A DNA stretch of 64,000 bases, from positions 434,001 through 498,000 of the forward strand of contig NZ_JAAEHL010000001.1 in the NCBI RefSeq assembly GCF_010614725.1. The letters run 5' to 3'. The position numbers were made by a program, and so were the translations under genes. Within the stretch, counting starts at the first letter, position 1; each line of letters opens with the position of its first letter. This stretch comes from Flavobacterium ajazii (GTDB lineage Bacteria; Bacteroidota; Bacteroidia; Flavobacteriales; Flavobacteriaceae). The notes beneath the pieces are model-generated. The model saw nothing but the letters and a program-made list of their open reading frames with translations, had not been told where the DNA came from and ran no database searches. Shown here one piece after another: positions 9,435 to 17,789 of this stretch.

Positions 9435-10610
9435 ATGCGTTTCTTATATCTACTTTTTCTTTTTGTTTCTCTACAGGTTATAACTGCTCAAAATCAATTT
9501 AATACTGATGGGCTATCCTATAAAATTGCTTTAGAAAATGCTAAAAAAGAGAACAAACCAATTTTTGTTATGCTATACGCTGACTGGTGTCCACATTGCA
9601 ATCAGATGAAAAAAGAAGTTTTCAGCGATTCGAATGTTATGAACTTTTTAAATAAAAATTACATATGCATCTGGAAAAACATCGAAAAAGAAGAAGGTAG
9701 TGCTCTTAAAAATAAATTCAGTACCAAATCTCTTCCTGCTTTTTTGTTTTTAAATTCTAATGAAACACTTTTATATGCATTAAAAGGCGAAATGAAAACA
9801 CCTGAATTTTTAGCCGAAGCAAATTATGCTTTGAATCCTAAATTTCAGCTGCCATATTTAGAAAAAGAGTTCTTGGCTGACTCAGGCAATTCAACAAAGT
9901 TCTTTACTTATCTGAATACATTAAAAAAAGGGAAAGAAAGAACAGAATTGTCTGCTCCAACTCATATTTACCTTAATACCCAATCTGATCAGCAATTGAT
10001 AAGTGAAACAAACTGGCGCGCTATTGCAAATGGTGTTACAGATATTAATTCACGTGAATTTCAGTATGTTTTAAAACATCAGAAAGAATTTGCTGCAGTA
10101 GCATCTCAAAATCGTATTGATAAAAAAAATGAAAATATTGTAAACGAACTGCTTCGCCCTCTTGTAGATAATTTAGATACCATAAACTACTACAAACAAA
10201 GAGAGGTTGCAAAATCAATCCGTCTTCAAAAAACAGATTCATTAGTTTTTAAATTTGACGTAACACTTGCTGAACGCACAAATAACTGGGATTTTTATAA
10301 AAAAACAACTCTTGAAAATACTGAAAAACTGGTTTGGAATGATACCAGTTTCCTAAAAGAAATCGGTCAAACCTATTTAAAACATATTAGTGATACTGAA
10401 AGTCTTAAGAAATCTATTTTGTGGATCAAACATTCTTTAGAATTAAATAATTCATACGATGGAAATCTACTGGCCGCCCAACTTTATAATAAAATTAAAG
10501 ACAAAAAATCAGCTTTGAAATATGCAAAAGACGCCAAAGCAATTGGTAAAGAAATGGGCTGGAATACCAAGGATGTTGACACTCTACTGACAGAATTAAA
10601 CGCAAAATAA
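9435..10610 (+). CDS. Exported thioredoxin-fold protein with CPHC motif
   Basis: The 391-residue protein has a signal peptide (MRFLYLLFLFVSLQVITAQ). A thioredoxin-like domain follows (about 24-135), with the redox motif W51-C52-P-H-C55 and the cis-Pro region KSLPAFLFL. CPHC is the DsbA-type dipeptide, and the domain resembles the thioredoxin_7/DsbD-gamma group. The remaining ~250 residues are helical, without a recognised catalytic motif; the end (AAQLYNKIKDKKSALKYAKDAK) looks TPR-like. It probably acts as a periplasmic thiol oxidoreductase. The GNAT gene follows after 13 bp, so they are likely cotranscribed. Confidence 0.87.
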   Translation: MRFLYLLFLFVSLQVITAQNQFNTDGLSYKIALENAKKENKPIFVMLYADWCPHCNQMKKEVFSDSNVMNFLNKNYICIWKNIEKEEGSALKNKFSTKSLPAFLFLNSNETLLYALKGEMKTPEFLAEANYALNPKFQLPYLEKEFLADSGNSTKFFTYLNTLKKGKERTELSAPTHIYLNTQSDQQLISETNWRAIANGVTDINSREFQYVLKHQKEFAAVASQNRIDKKNENIVNELLRPLVDNLDTINYYKQREVAKSIRLQKTDSLVFKFDVTLAERTNNWDFYKKTTLENTEKLVWNDTSFLKEIGQTYLKHISDTESLKKSILWIKHSLELNNSYDGNLLAAQLYNKIKDKKSALKYAKDAKAIGKEMGWNTKDVDTLLTELNAK

Positions 10611-10623
10611 ACTACACTAAAAA

Positions 10624-11121
10624 ATGAACCTGAAACTTAGACCTGCAGAAAACAAAGATTTAGAAAAAATTCTTGAAATTGTTAATCATTCGATTTTACA
10701 TACCACAGCAAATTATAGTTATGACATTCAGACTATTGAAGTCCAGACTAAATGGTTTGAAGACAAACTGGTTAAAAATCTCCCTGTTATTGTAGCTGAT
10801 TTAGACGGAGAAGTTGTAGGTTTTGGAAGTTATGGGCAATTCCGCGAAAAAATTGGGTATCAATATACAGTAGAACATTCTGTTTATGTAGTAGATCATG
10901 TAATTGGAAAAGGTATCGGTTCAAAACTCTTAACTGAATTAATCAGCCTGGCGAAAAAACAAGGTTATCACGTTATGATTGGGGCTATAGATGCAGACAA
11001 CGCCGGAAGCATTGCTTTTCATGAAAGATTCGGATTTGTCACTACCGGAACAATTCGTGAAGTCGGTTATAAATTTGATCATTGGCTTGACCTTGTTTTT
11101 ATGCAATTAATTTTAGAATAA
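10624..11121 (+). CDS. GNAT N-acetyltransferase, phosphinothricin acetyltransferase-like
   Basis: This 165-residue single-domain protein has the acetyl-CoA site VIGKGIGSKLLTELI (motif A, Q/RxxGxG/A-like) and the downstream GAIDADNAGSIAFHERFGFVTTGTIREVGYKFDHWLDLVFMQ. The NxxSIxxHExxGF pattern and the C-terminal W-D-hydrophobic segment are typical of the Pat/Bar-type N-acyltransferases that acetylate phosphinothricin-like or methionine-derivative amino groups. The physiological substrate here is unknown. It is 13 bp after the thioredoxin-fold gene. Confidence 0.9.
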   Translation: MNLKLRPAENKDLEKILEIVNHSILHTTANYSYDIQTIEVQTKWFEDKLVKNLPVIVADLDGEVVGFGSYGQFREKIGYQYTVEHSVYVVDHVIGKGIGSKLLTELISLAKKQGYHVMIGAIDADNAGSIAFHERFGFVTTGTIREVGYKFDHWLDLVFMQLILE

Positions 11122-11164
11122 TTAATTTCAATTTTTAAATAAATAATAAACGCTTAACAAATAG

Positions 11165-11172
11165 TATCTTCG
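11165..11172 (+). promoter_or_regulatory. Weak -7 candidate TATCTTCG
   Basis: TATCTTCG resembles the Bacteroidota -7 box with C replacing the third T. It lies 16 bp before the dus start codon, which would give a very short leader. Weak support only. Confidence 0.3.
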
Positions 11173-11188
11173 CACCTTTGCAAATATT

Positions 11189-12136
11189 ATGGACTTTACC
11201 CTGCTCTCTTCGCCTTTACAAGGATTTACCGATTTTCGTTTCAGAAATGCCCAAAACAAAATTTTTGGTGGAATTGATACTTTTTACTCTCCTTATATTC
11301 GTCTGAATGGAAAGTTGGTTATAAAATCATCTTATGAAAGAGATCTACTTCCCGAAAACAATATTGGTTTAGAGGTAATTCCGCAGGTAATAACAAATGA
11401 TGCAGATGAATTTTTATTTGTAGCAAAATATGTCCGCGAATTAGGTTATAAAGAGTTAAACTGGAATTTGGGCTGTCCCTACCCAATGGTCACCAAATCA
11501 GGAATGGGTTCGGGTTTAATTAAAAATACAGACCAGATCAATCATATTCTAGACAGAGCACACTCAGAAACTGATATTATTGTATCCATGAAAATGCGTT
11601 TAGGATATGATACAACGGAAGAAATTCTGGATGTCTTGCCAATTTTAGACACTTATCCAATTAAGAATATTGCTATTCATGCACGAATTGGCAAACAATT
11701 ATATAGAGGTGGTGTACATCTGGATGCATTTCAGCAATGTATCGACAATACAAAGCATAAATTGTATTATAACGGAGATATTACTTCTGTAGCAAAATTT
11801 CATGAAATGCAGGAACGTTTTCCAACCATAGATTATTGGATGATAGGGCGTGGTTTGATTTCTGATCCTTTTTTACCTGGTATGATCAAAAATAACACAT
11901 TTGAATATCCTCAAAACAAAATGGAATTATTCAGTGAGTTTCATGATACACTATATGCTATTTACGGTGAATCATTATCCGGACAAACCCATATTCTATT
12001 GAAGATGTATCATTTATGGGAATATTTTGCCGAAACTTTTTCAAATCCGCATAAAGTATTGAAACTAATAAAAAAAGCCAAAAGCTTTCGAAATTACGAA
12101 GCAGCTGTTGCTTCTATTTTCAAAAACGAAAAATGA
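11189..12136 (+). CDS. tRNA-dihydrouridine synthase family protein
   Basis: This flavoenzyme (315 residues) reduces uridines in the tRNA D-loop, with NADPH as donor and FMN bound in a TIM barrel. Family signatures are the N-terminal SPLQGFTDFRFR, the catalytic Cys in NLGCPYPMVTKSGMGSGLI, the RNA/FMN-binding stretch VSMKMRLGYD, the histidine in IAIHARIGKQLYRG, and the phosphate-binding YYNGDIT and MIGRGLISDPFL. Which uridine is modified cannot be said from sequence. It is monocistronic, with a terminator hairpin overlapping its stop codon. Confidence 0.94.
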   Translation: MDFTLLSSPLQGFTDFRFRNAQNKIFGGIDTFYSPYIRLNGKLVIKSSYERDLLPENNIGLEVIPQVITNDADEFLFVAKYVRELGYKELNWNLGCPYPMVTKSGMGSGLIKNTDQINHILDRAHSETDIIVSMKMRLGYDTTEEILDVLPILDTYPIKNIAIHARIGKQLYRGGVHLDAFQQCIDNTKHKLYYNGDITSVAKFHEMQERFPTIDYWMIGRGLISDPFLPGMIKNNTFEYPQNKMELFSEFHDTLYAIYGESLSGQTHILLKMYHLWEYFAETFSNPHKVLKLIKKAKSFRNYEAAVASIFKNEK

Positions 12137-12164
12137 GATTTTCAGTTTCCTAAAAATCTCATTT
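12131..12164. terminator. Bidirectional terminator overlapping the dus stop codon
   Basis: A perfect 12-bp stem (12131-12142 with 12153-12164) sits between convergent genes. The left arm includes the TGA stop codon. The T-run is modest (ATTTC), so termination efficiency is uncertain. Confidence 0.7.
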
Positions 12165-12185
12165 CAAATTATTTTTCCTTAAATA

Positions 12186-12773
12186 TTATCCTTTTATCCA
12201 ATTCACGATTTCAGGATCTGTAGGCAACGTTCTTGGTTTAATCACTTTTACCAATTCACCTTTTTCGTTTATTAAATATTTCTGAAAGTTCCACTCTACT
12301 TCAGAATCCTGCAGGCCGTTTTGTGATTTATGTGTCAGGAATTTATAAATTTCACACATATCATCACCTTTTACAGAAACTTTATCCATCATTGGAAAAG
12401 TTACACCATAATTTTGCTGGCAAAAAGCTGCGATTTCCTTGTTTGTTCCCGGCTCCTGAGAAGCAAAATTATTAGCAGGAAAACCTACAATTACAAAACC
12501 TTTGGATTGATATTCTTTATACAAAGCTTCTAATTCTTTATATTGAGGAGTCAATCCACATTTTGAAGCCGTGTTTACAATCATGATTTTTTTTCCTTTT
12601 AGAGAAGAAAAATCAAAAGTATCACCTGATAAATCCTGTACTTTAAATTGATAAATGGTTTGTTTTCCCATAACTTTTTCTGTGTTAGGTTTTTTGATAC
12701 TTGTTTGAGCCTGAACTTGTGCTGCTATTAAAAAGACTGCACTACAAACTAAAAATGCTATTTTATTCATCAC
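12186..12773 (-). CDS. Glutathione peroxidase-family protein, exported
   Basis: This 195-residue protein has a signal peptide (MMNKIAFLVCSAVFLIAAQVQAQ) and a GPx thioredoxin fold. The peroxidatic Cys72 is in NTASKCGLTPQY. The Gln and Trp of the catalytic tetrad are present in FPANNFASQEPG and VEWNFQKYL. It reduces hydroperoxides, and members of this type generally use thioredoxin rather than glutathione. Cytoplasmic homologues lack the leader, so this copy should work in the periplasm. Monocistronic. Confidence 0.94.
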   Translation of the reverse strand: MMNKIAFLVCSAVFLIAAQVQAQTSIKKPNTEKVMGKQTIYQFKVQDLSGDTFDFSSLKGKKIMIVNTASKCGLTPQYKELEALYKEYQSKGFVIVGFPANNFASQEPGTNKEIAAFCQQNYGVTFPMMDKVSVKGDDMCEIYKFLTHKSQNGLQDSEVEWNFQKYLINEKGELVKVIKPRTLPTDPEIVNWIKG

Positions 12774-13537
12774 TTATTTTTTTATAAAATTAATCAATTC
12801 TAACTGAAATCAAGAACCCTAATATTCATTTTTTAATGTAGAAAGATTAAAAAAGTAAAGCCTAACGTTAATCAGGCGTTAGGCTTTACTTACAAACAAA
12901 TCAAACCATGAAATTAAATTTATTATTACTAAGTACATAATAAATATTCTTAATTACGGAAGACTAAACAGTCCAGCACTACTCATTAAACTGAACTGTT
13001 CTGCTCCCGTCCCCAAAATTTTTATTTTTTTTAATTTTATAAACTTTCTTATAGTTGATGCTTCGGATGTTAAAAATTATTATAACTGAGACATTTGTAT
13101 TCAGGTGATTTACATAAGTGGTATTTGGCAAATACCCAATTTATCAACACATGCCTTATTCATTATTATAACTTTTCATTGGAGTCCGAAGACATCAACT
13201 AAGGCTTTATTGCTTAAAATAAAATCTTTTAAAACTTATAGGTATAAAATATATTTATTGAAACAATTTTATATTCCTCCACAGTTTTTTTTGCATTCAA
13301 TTAATTTAGTCTGCTATTAAGGTCAATATTAAAATCTATGTTGTAATAGCATTTACGTAAAAGGTTTGTTTTTGGTTTTAAAAAAAGTAAAAAAAATCTC
13401 GTTTTTTTCAATATCCCTTATTTCACAGGGCTTTTAAGCGATAAAAAAAATAAAAAATAACAGAAAAAATAAATTATCTTTATAATGAGTCAGTAAAAAG
13501 TAAATTAAACTTTGTTAAAACTTTAAATCTAAATTTT
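12774..13537. other. Gene-free interval between glutathione peroxidase and ECF sigma factor
   Basis: This 764-bp interval is AT-rich. It holds a perfect 15-bp stem-loop (12853-12891) and a second weaker one near 12965-13000 (nine of ten pairs, AACAGTCCAG with CTGAACTGTT). A 71-codon open frame at 13105-13320 has no recognisable homology or leader and reads as translated AT-rich spacer. TATCTTTA near 13476 could be a -7 box for the sigma gene. I see no convincing gene. Confidence 0.6.
12853..12891. repeat. Perfect 15-bp inverted repeat
   Basis: The left arm 12853-12867 (AAGTAAAGCCTAACG) pairs perfectly with 12877-12891 around a 9-nt loop. There is no long T-run, and it lies about 80 bp upstream of the peroxidase start. 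It is therefore not an obvious terminator of a known gene. It could be a small RNA end, an upstream regulatory hairpin or a relic repeat. Confidence 0.6.
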
Positions 13538-14068
13538 ATGAGTCAGGAAGAATTATTAGCTTTAATCTACAAGAAAGACGAAAGGGCTTTTACCCACTTG
13601 TATGATATGTATTCGAAAAGTTTGTTTTCGGTCATCAACGTTTTAATAAAAAACCGTGAAGAAGCCGAAGATGTTTTGCAGGAAGTTTTTGTAAAAATCT
13701 GGAAAAACATAGATACTTATAATGAAGGAAAAGGGCGTTTTTACACCTGGATTCTTAACATTGCCCGAAATACTGCTATCGACAAACTCAGGTCTAAAAA
13801 TTTTAATAACTCACAAAAAAACCTTTCCTCAGATAATTTCGTACATCTGTTAGACGACAATAACAAAATCAATAATAAAATTGACATTATTGGAATTCAG
13901 GAATTTGTAAAAAAACTAAAACCAAAATGCATTGAGATTATTGATTTGTTGTTCTTTAAAGGATATACCCAGCAAGAAGCTTCAGAAGAATTGGCAATGC
14001 CACTGGGAACTATCAAAACACAAAACAGAAACTGTATTAATGATTTACGTAATTATCTAAAAATATAA
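13538..14068 (+). CDS. ECF RNA polymerase sigma factor
   Basis: The 176-residue protein has sigma region 2 (AFTHLYDMYSKSLFSVI, then EEAEDVLQEVFVKIWKNI) and region 4 (LLFFKGYTQQEASEELAMPLGTIKTQNRNCINDLRNYL). That is the minimal ECF architecture. The next gene, overlapping by one base (TAATG), encodes its membrane anti-sigma factor. Such pairs respond to envelope signals. The regulon is not visible here; the pectate lyase 1.2 kb downstream is separated by a terminator. Confidence 0.93.
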   Translation: MSQEELLALIYKKDERAFTHLYDMYSKSLFSVINVLIKNREEAEDVLQEVFVKIWKNIDTYNEGKGRFYTWILNIARNTAIDKLRSKNFNNSQKNLSSDNFVHLLDDNNKINNKIDIIGIQEFVKKLKPKCIEIIDLLFFKGYTQQEASEELAMPLGTIKTQNRNCINDLRNYLKI

Positions 14069-14856
14069 TGGAAGCACAAGAATATATAGAATCAGGAATT
14101 CTGGAACTTTATGTATATGGTTTATTGACCGAAACTGAAAATCTGGAAATAGCCGAAATGGCAAAGAATAATACCGAAGTTGATAACGAAATTATTTCGA
14201 TTGAAAAAGCTATAGTAGCCTTGTCATCCAGTTTTTCACCTTTCCATTCGGTAGCGAATTTTGAAAAAATAAAAGCCCGATTAGAATTGAAACATGGTAA
14301 AGTTGTCGAAATCAAGCCAACTTCAAGCCGAACACAATATATCGGCTGGGCTGCAGCAGTATTATTATTGTTAGGATTAGGTTATCAGACTTTAGAGCTG
14401 ACAAAAACTAAGGGCGTTATTGCAACTGTTGGCAATGAAAAAAACAAAATTGAACGGGAATTTGCTTATTTAGATAAACAAAATAAAGAAACCGAAAAAA
14501 ATCTGACAATCGTTAGAGATATTAAAAACACAGGAGTAACATTAGGAGGTCAGGCTGTTTCTCCAACATCTTTTGCAAAAGTATATTGGAATAAAGACAC
14601 AAAAACTACCTATATTGACGCTGCCGGTCTGCCAAAACCTCCAAAAGGAAAGGTTTATCAGGTTTGGGCGCTTAAATTAAGCCCGGTACTAACACCAACT
14701 AGTATTGGTTTACTGAGTAATTTTGACAGTAATAACCAAAAAATATTTGCTGTAGATCAGACTGTTTATGCAGAAGCTTTTGGTATTACACTGGAACCCG
14801 AAGGCGGAAGTGCCAGTCCAACAATGGAACAATTATATACTTTAGGAAAAGTATAA
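14068..14856 (+). CDS. Anti-sigma factor, RskA-like C-terminal domain
   Basis: The 262-residue protein has a cytoplasmic N-terminal segment (YIESGILELYVYGLLTETE, typical of anti-sigma-K proteins). One TM helix follows (about 91-108, YIGWAAAVLLLLGLGYQTL), then a coiled-coil linker and a periplasmic RskA domain (KVYWNKDTKTTYIDAAGLPKP, YQVWALKLSP, ITLEPEGGSASPT). It should sequester the ECF sigma factor encoded immediately upstream (1-nt overlap) until proteolysis or a signal releases it. No zinc-binding HxxxCxxC motif is evident. Confidence 0.9.
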   Translation: MEAQEYIESGILELYVYGLLTETENLEIAEMAKNNTEVDNEIISIEKAIVALSSSFSPFHSVANFEKIKARLELKHGKVVEIKPTSSRTQYIGWAAAVLLLLGLGYQTLELTKTKGVIATVGNEKNKIEREFAYLDKQNKETEKNLTIVRDIKNTGVTLGGQAVSPTSFAKVYWNKDTKTTYIDAAGLPKPPKGKVYQVWALKLSPVLTPTSIGLLSNFDSNNQKIFAVDQTVYAEAFGITLEPEGGSASPTMEQLYTLGKV

Positions 14857-15254
14857 TTTTAGAAAAAATAAAGTCTTTAATTAATCCTCAAATTGAAAAG
14901 TTTGGGGATTTTTTATTTAGAAAAAATCTTTGTTCAATCAAAGGTGTTTTTGAGATTCCCAATTTTCCAAAATGATTTAAAAATTAATTAAATCGTTTAA
15001 GCAAAGTGAATATTATTTTCTCGGCTATCAGTACCTTACCCATTTTTTGTAGCTTTTCGAAAAAAGGTTATCTAAAATTAATTTATTCTTATAAATATTT
15101 GAGTTAACCATATATTAACTCAAAACTGTACTTTGCAATCATAATTATTTTATAAAAATATTTATTATAAATTTTATTAGAATTAAATTTGTGCAATCGA
15201 TTACATTAACCACTTGTAAACAAATTAAAACAATCTAAAATTTATTTTTTAACA
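14857..15254 (+). promoter_or_regulatory. Intergenic region with candidate pectate lyase promoter
   Basis: After the terminator the 340 bp before the pectate lyase are AT-rich. TAAATTTG at 15184-15191 matches the -7 consensus and would give a leader of about 55 nt. No canonical -33 box is seen upstream, suggesting activator dependence. No GGGG direct repeat like those of the PUL promoters is present. Confidence 0.45.
14883..14914 (+). terminator. Rho-independent terminator
   Basis: A ten-pair stem (14883-14892 with 14901-14910, one G-T pair) is followed immediately by TTTT. It lies 27 bp after the anti-sigma stop. Confidence 0.82.
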
Positions 15255-16640
15255 ATGAAAAAAACACTACCCCTAATTCTTTTCCTACTTAGTTTTTCGG
15301 GCATTTTTGCTCAGAATTACTACATGTCTGCACCTGAAGGTTTTGGTGCTGCTGCAACCGGAGGCGGAACTCCAACTGCTGCTAATACTGTTACTGTTAC
15401 TAATTACGATCAATTAACAGCCGCTCTTAGCTCCAAAACAACTGCTAATTCAGTAATTTTGGTCTCTGGCACTATCATTTTTCCTAAATTATATAAAGTT
15501 ACACTTTCTAACAAAACAATAATAGGGCTACCAGGAGCAAGATTCCAAAATACTCAGATTATCGTTGGCGATTCCCCAGCGTCAAAAGCCGTTTCCGGAA
15601 TCCTTTATATCCAAAAAACTTCTGACAATGTTATTATTAGAAATATTATTTTTCAAGGCCCTGGTGCCTATGATGTTGATGGTGAAGATAATCTTACTAA
15701 CGAAGGCACAAATGTATGGGTTGACCACTGTGAATTTCAGGATGGAATGGATGGTAATTTTGATATTAAAGGAGCAGCTGATAATATAACTGTTTCGTGG
15801 TGTAAATTTACTTATCTTAAAGCTCCGACAGCTGGAGGTTCTGGAGGTTCTGCTGATCACCGTTTTTCAGATTTAGTAGGATCAAGTGTTACTGATGCCC
15901 CAACAACAGATGGAAGATTTAGTGTTACCTTTAAAAACTGTTATTGGGCTGACGGTTGCAAAGAGAGAATGCCTAGGGCCAGAAATGCAGAATTACACCT
16001 ATTAAACTGTTATTACAAAACATCCGTTTCAAGTGCTAAAGCAATTGGTCTTGGTGCAGGAAATAATGGTACTACCTGTTATGTAGAAGGTTGTGACTTT
16101 GCGCAGATAGCAACGCTATCAAGCCCTGTTTCTGAGGGTACGGATCCTACAAATGTAGGACTAACTGCTGTTGATTGTGTAAAAGGAATACCATCTGTAG
16201 CTGTAAATCCAAGTTATGGCAAAACTATTTCAAAACCATCTTATGTCTACACTACGTTTGATAATGTTGAGGATGTAGCAACTTACGTAGGAAATGCTAA
16301 TTGCGGTGCAGGTGCTACACTGCAGGTTACAGCTACTGGTGTAATATCTTCAGGTTGTGATACAAATTTAGGAGTTGATAATAATGAAGCTAATTTAGAA
16401 GTTAAAATTTACCCAACTGTTTTAGATAATGTTCTAAACATCGAATTTTCAAGTATAGAAAATGGTAAAGCTGTTGTTGATATATTTTCTTCAAACGGAA
16501 GCAAAGTTTTAACCCTTTCAAAAAGTGTAACAGCTAATGAGAAATTAGAATTAAATGTTGCAAACCTTTCTACAGGAATTTATGTATGTAAAGTTCAAAT
16601 TGATAACAGAGTTAAAACTTTTAAGGTTTTAAAAAATTAG
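15255..16640 (+). CDS. Family 1 polysaccharide lyase (pectate lyase) with T9SS sorting domain
   Basis: The 461-residue protein has a signal peptide (MKKTLPLILFLLSFSGIFAQ) and a right-handed beta-helix. The PL1 signatures are WVDHC (155-159), DGNFDIKG (166-173), ITVSWCKF and RMPRARNAELHLLN (R238/R241 region, holding the catalytic Arg). It should cleave homogalacturonan by calcium-dependent beta-elimination, producing unsaturated oligogalacturonides. The last ~75 residues are a T9SS type A domain (VKIYPTVLDNVLNIEF; STGIYVCKVQI), so it is exported across the outer membrane. It stands alone, 13 kb from the PUL, but could feed that system. Confidence 0.93.
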   Translation: MKKTLPLILFLLSFSGIFAQNYYMSAPEGFGAAATGGGTPTAANTVTVTNYDQLTAALSSKTTANSVILVSGTIIFPKLYKVTLSNKTIIGLPGARFQNTQIIVGDSPASKAVSGILYIQKTSDNVIIRNIIFQGPGAYDVDGEDNLTNEGTNVWVDHCEFQDGMDGNFDIKGAADNITVSWCKFTYLKAPTAGGSGGSADHRFSDLVGSSVTDAPTTDGRFSVTFKNCYWADGCKERMPRARNAELHLLNCYYKTSVSSAKAIGLGAGNNGTTCYVEGCDFAQIATLSSPVSEGTDPTNVGLTAVDCVKGIPSVAVNPSYGKTISKPSYVYTTFDNVEDVATYVGNANCGAGATLQVTATGVISSGCDTNLGVDNNEANLEVKIYPTVLDNVLNIEFSSIENGKAVVDIFSSNGSKVLTLSKSVTANEKLELNVANLSTGIYVCKVQIDNRVKTFKVLKN

Positions 16641-17016
16641 TTTTAAACTATCAATAATTAAACCACTCTGAACTGAAAGTACAGGGTGGTTTTTTTGGTG
16701 AATGACTGAAAGTATTTCAATTTTGAAAACTTTTATCAATGATAAAAAATCAAAGATTATATTTTATTGTGTACTAAAGTGCTGCAATAAATTGAAGGGT
16801 TTTAAACCCAAACCTGAGACTAATAAATTCCATCGGTCAATTCAGTATTAATCAGGCGTGTAGGTTATTTGGTTTTGTTCAAATAAAGTTCAAAGTTTTG
16901 GATTACGAAAAAGATTAGATAATTTAAAGAGGAAAAAATCTATTTTCCTAACTCTCTGAACGGATCCTTTAGGTGATAAAAAATGCTTATTTTTATTATT
17001 CATTAAAAACCAATAT
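16641..17016. other. Gene-free interval
   Basis: Beyond the terminator, the interval holds TTAATCAGGCGT near 16848-16859, a 12-mer also present in the loop and arm of the 12853-12891 hairpin. Otherwise it is AT-rich spacer with no recognised gene. Confidence 0.5.
16660..16697 (+). terminator. Rho-independent terminator after pectate lyase
   Basis: A ten-pair stem (16660-16669 with 16683-16692, one G-T pair) runs into a T-run ending at 16697. Confidence 0.85.
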
Positions 17017-17656
17017 ATGAAAGCATTAGTCATTGGGGCCACAGGTGCTACAGGAAAAGACCTTGTAAACGTTATGCTGCAGGATTCTGATTATAAAGAG
17101 ATTGTGCTTTTTGTTCGACGCCATAGTGGAATAAAACACCCAAAATTGACTGAGGTTTTAACCGATTTTGATAAACTGGAAGAAGTATCATCATTCATTA
17201 ATGGAGATGTTTTTTTTTTCTTGTTTAGGAACTACGCTAAAAGTGGCGGGCACAAAAGAAAATCAGCGGCATATTGATTATGAAATTCCGTTGAAATTTG
17301 CAGAAATAGCAAAAGCTAACGGTGTTTTGAAAGCAGTTTTATTGTCCGCATACGGAGCTTCCTCTACAAGCAATGTATTTTACTCCAGGATAAAAGGAGA
17401 ATTGGAAGACAAGATTGCCAGCCTGGCTTTTAATTCTTATATTATTTTCAGACCCGGACTACTGCTTCGTAAAGACACAAACCGAATGGGTGAACGCATA
17501 AGTGCATTGGTACTAAAATTTTTAAATGTATTAGGTTTAATCCGTAAATTTCAGCCAATGCCAACTTCTCTACTCGCAGAAAAATTAGCGAAGTCTCCCA
17601 AAATTTTACAGTCCGGAAAACATATAATAGAATTAGATAATATCTTCAGGTTTTGA
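17017..17656 (+). pseudogene. NAD(P)-binding short-chain oxidoreductase-like gene with frameshift
   Basis: Two overlapping frames make one protein of about 212 residues. Frame 1 (from ATG 17017) has the Rossmann motif MKALVIGATGATGKDLV. Frame 2 (from about 17210) continues with SCLGTTLKVAGTKENQ, then IAKANGVLKAVLLSAYGAS and YSRIKGELED (YxxxK). The join is at a run of ten T (17210-17219); with nine T the sequence reads GDVFFSCLGTTLK, as in HTATIP2/YbjT-like homologues. The frame-1 product stops after 86 codons. This is a recent frameshift mutation, a sequencing error in a homopolymer, or slippage-dependent expression. The substrate is unknown. Confidence 0.85.
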
Positions 17657-17789
17657 TGTTGATTTTTGATTTATTGTCGAATAATGGCTTGATAAAACCA
17701 GTGTTTTAAATATATTTAATATCTAAAACTTGTTGTTTTTTAGTGTTTTAAATAGGGATATTTCAATTTTTAATTAAAGTTTTTTGATT

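Noticed and set aside
13105..13320. 71-codon rightward open frame in the gap before the ECF sigma gene
   Set aside because: Low-complexity Ile/Leu/Lys/Tyr composition, no homology recognised, no promoter or neighbour support; looks like translated AT-rich spacer.
15582..15860. 92-codon frame antisense to the pectate lyase
   Set aside because: Shadow frame within a gene with clear family motifs.
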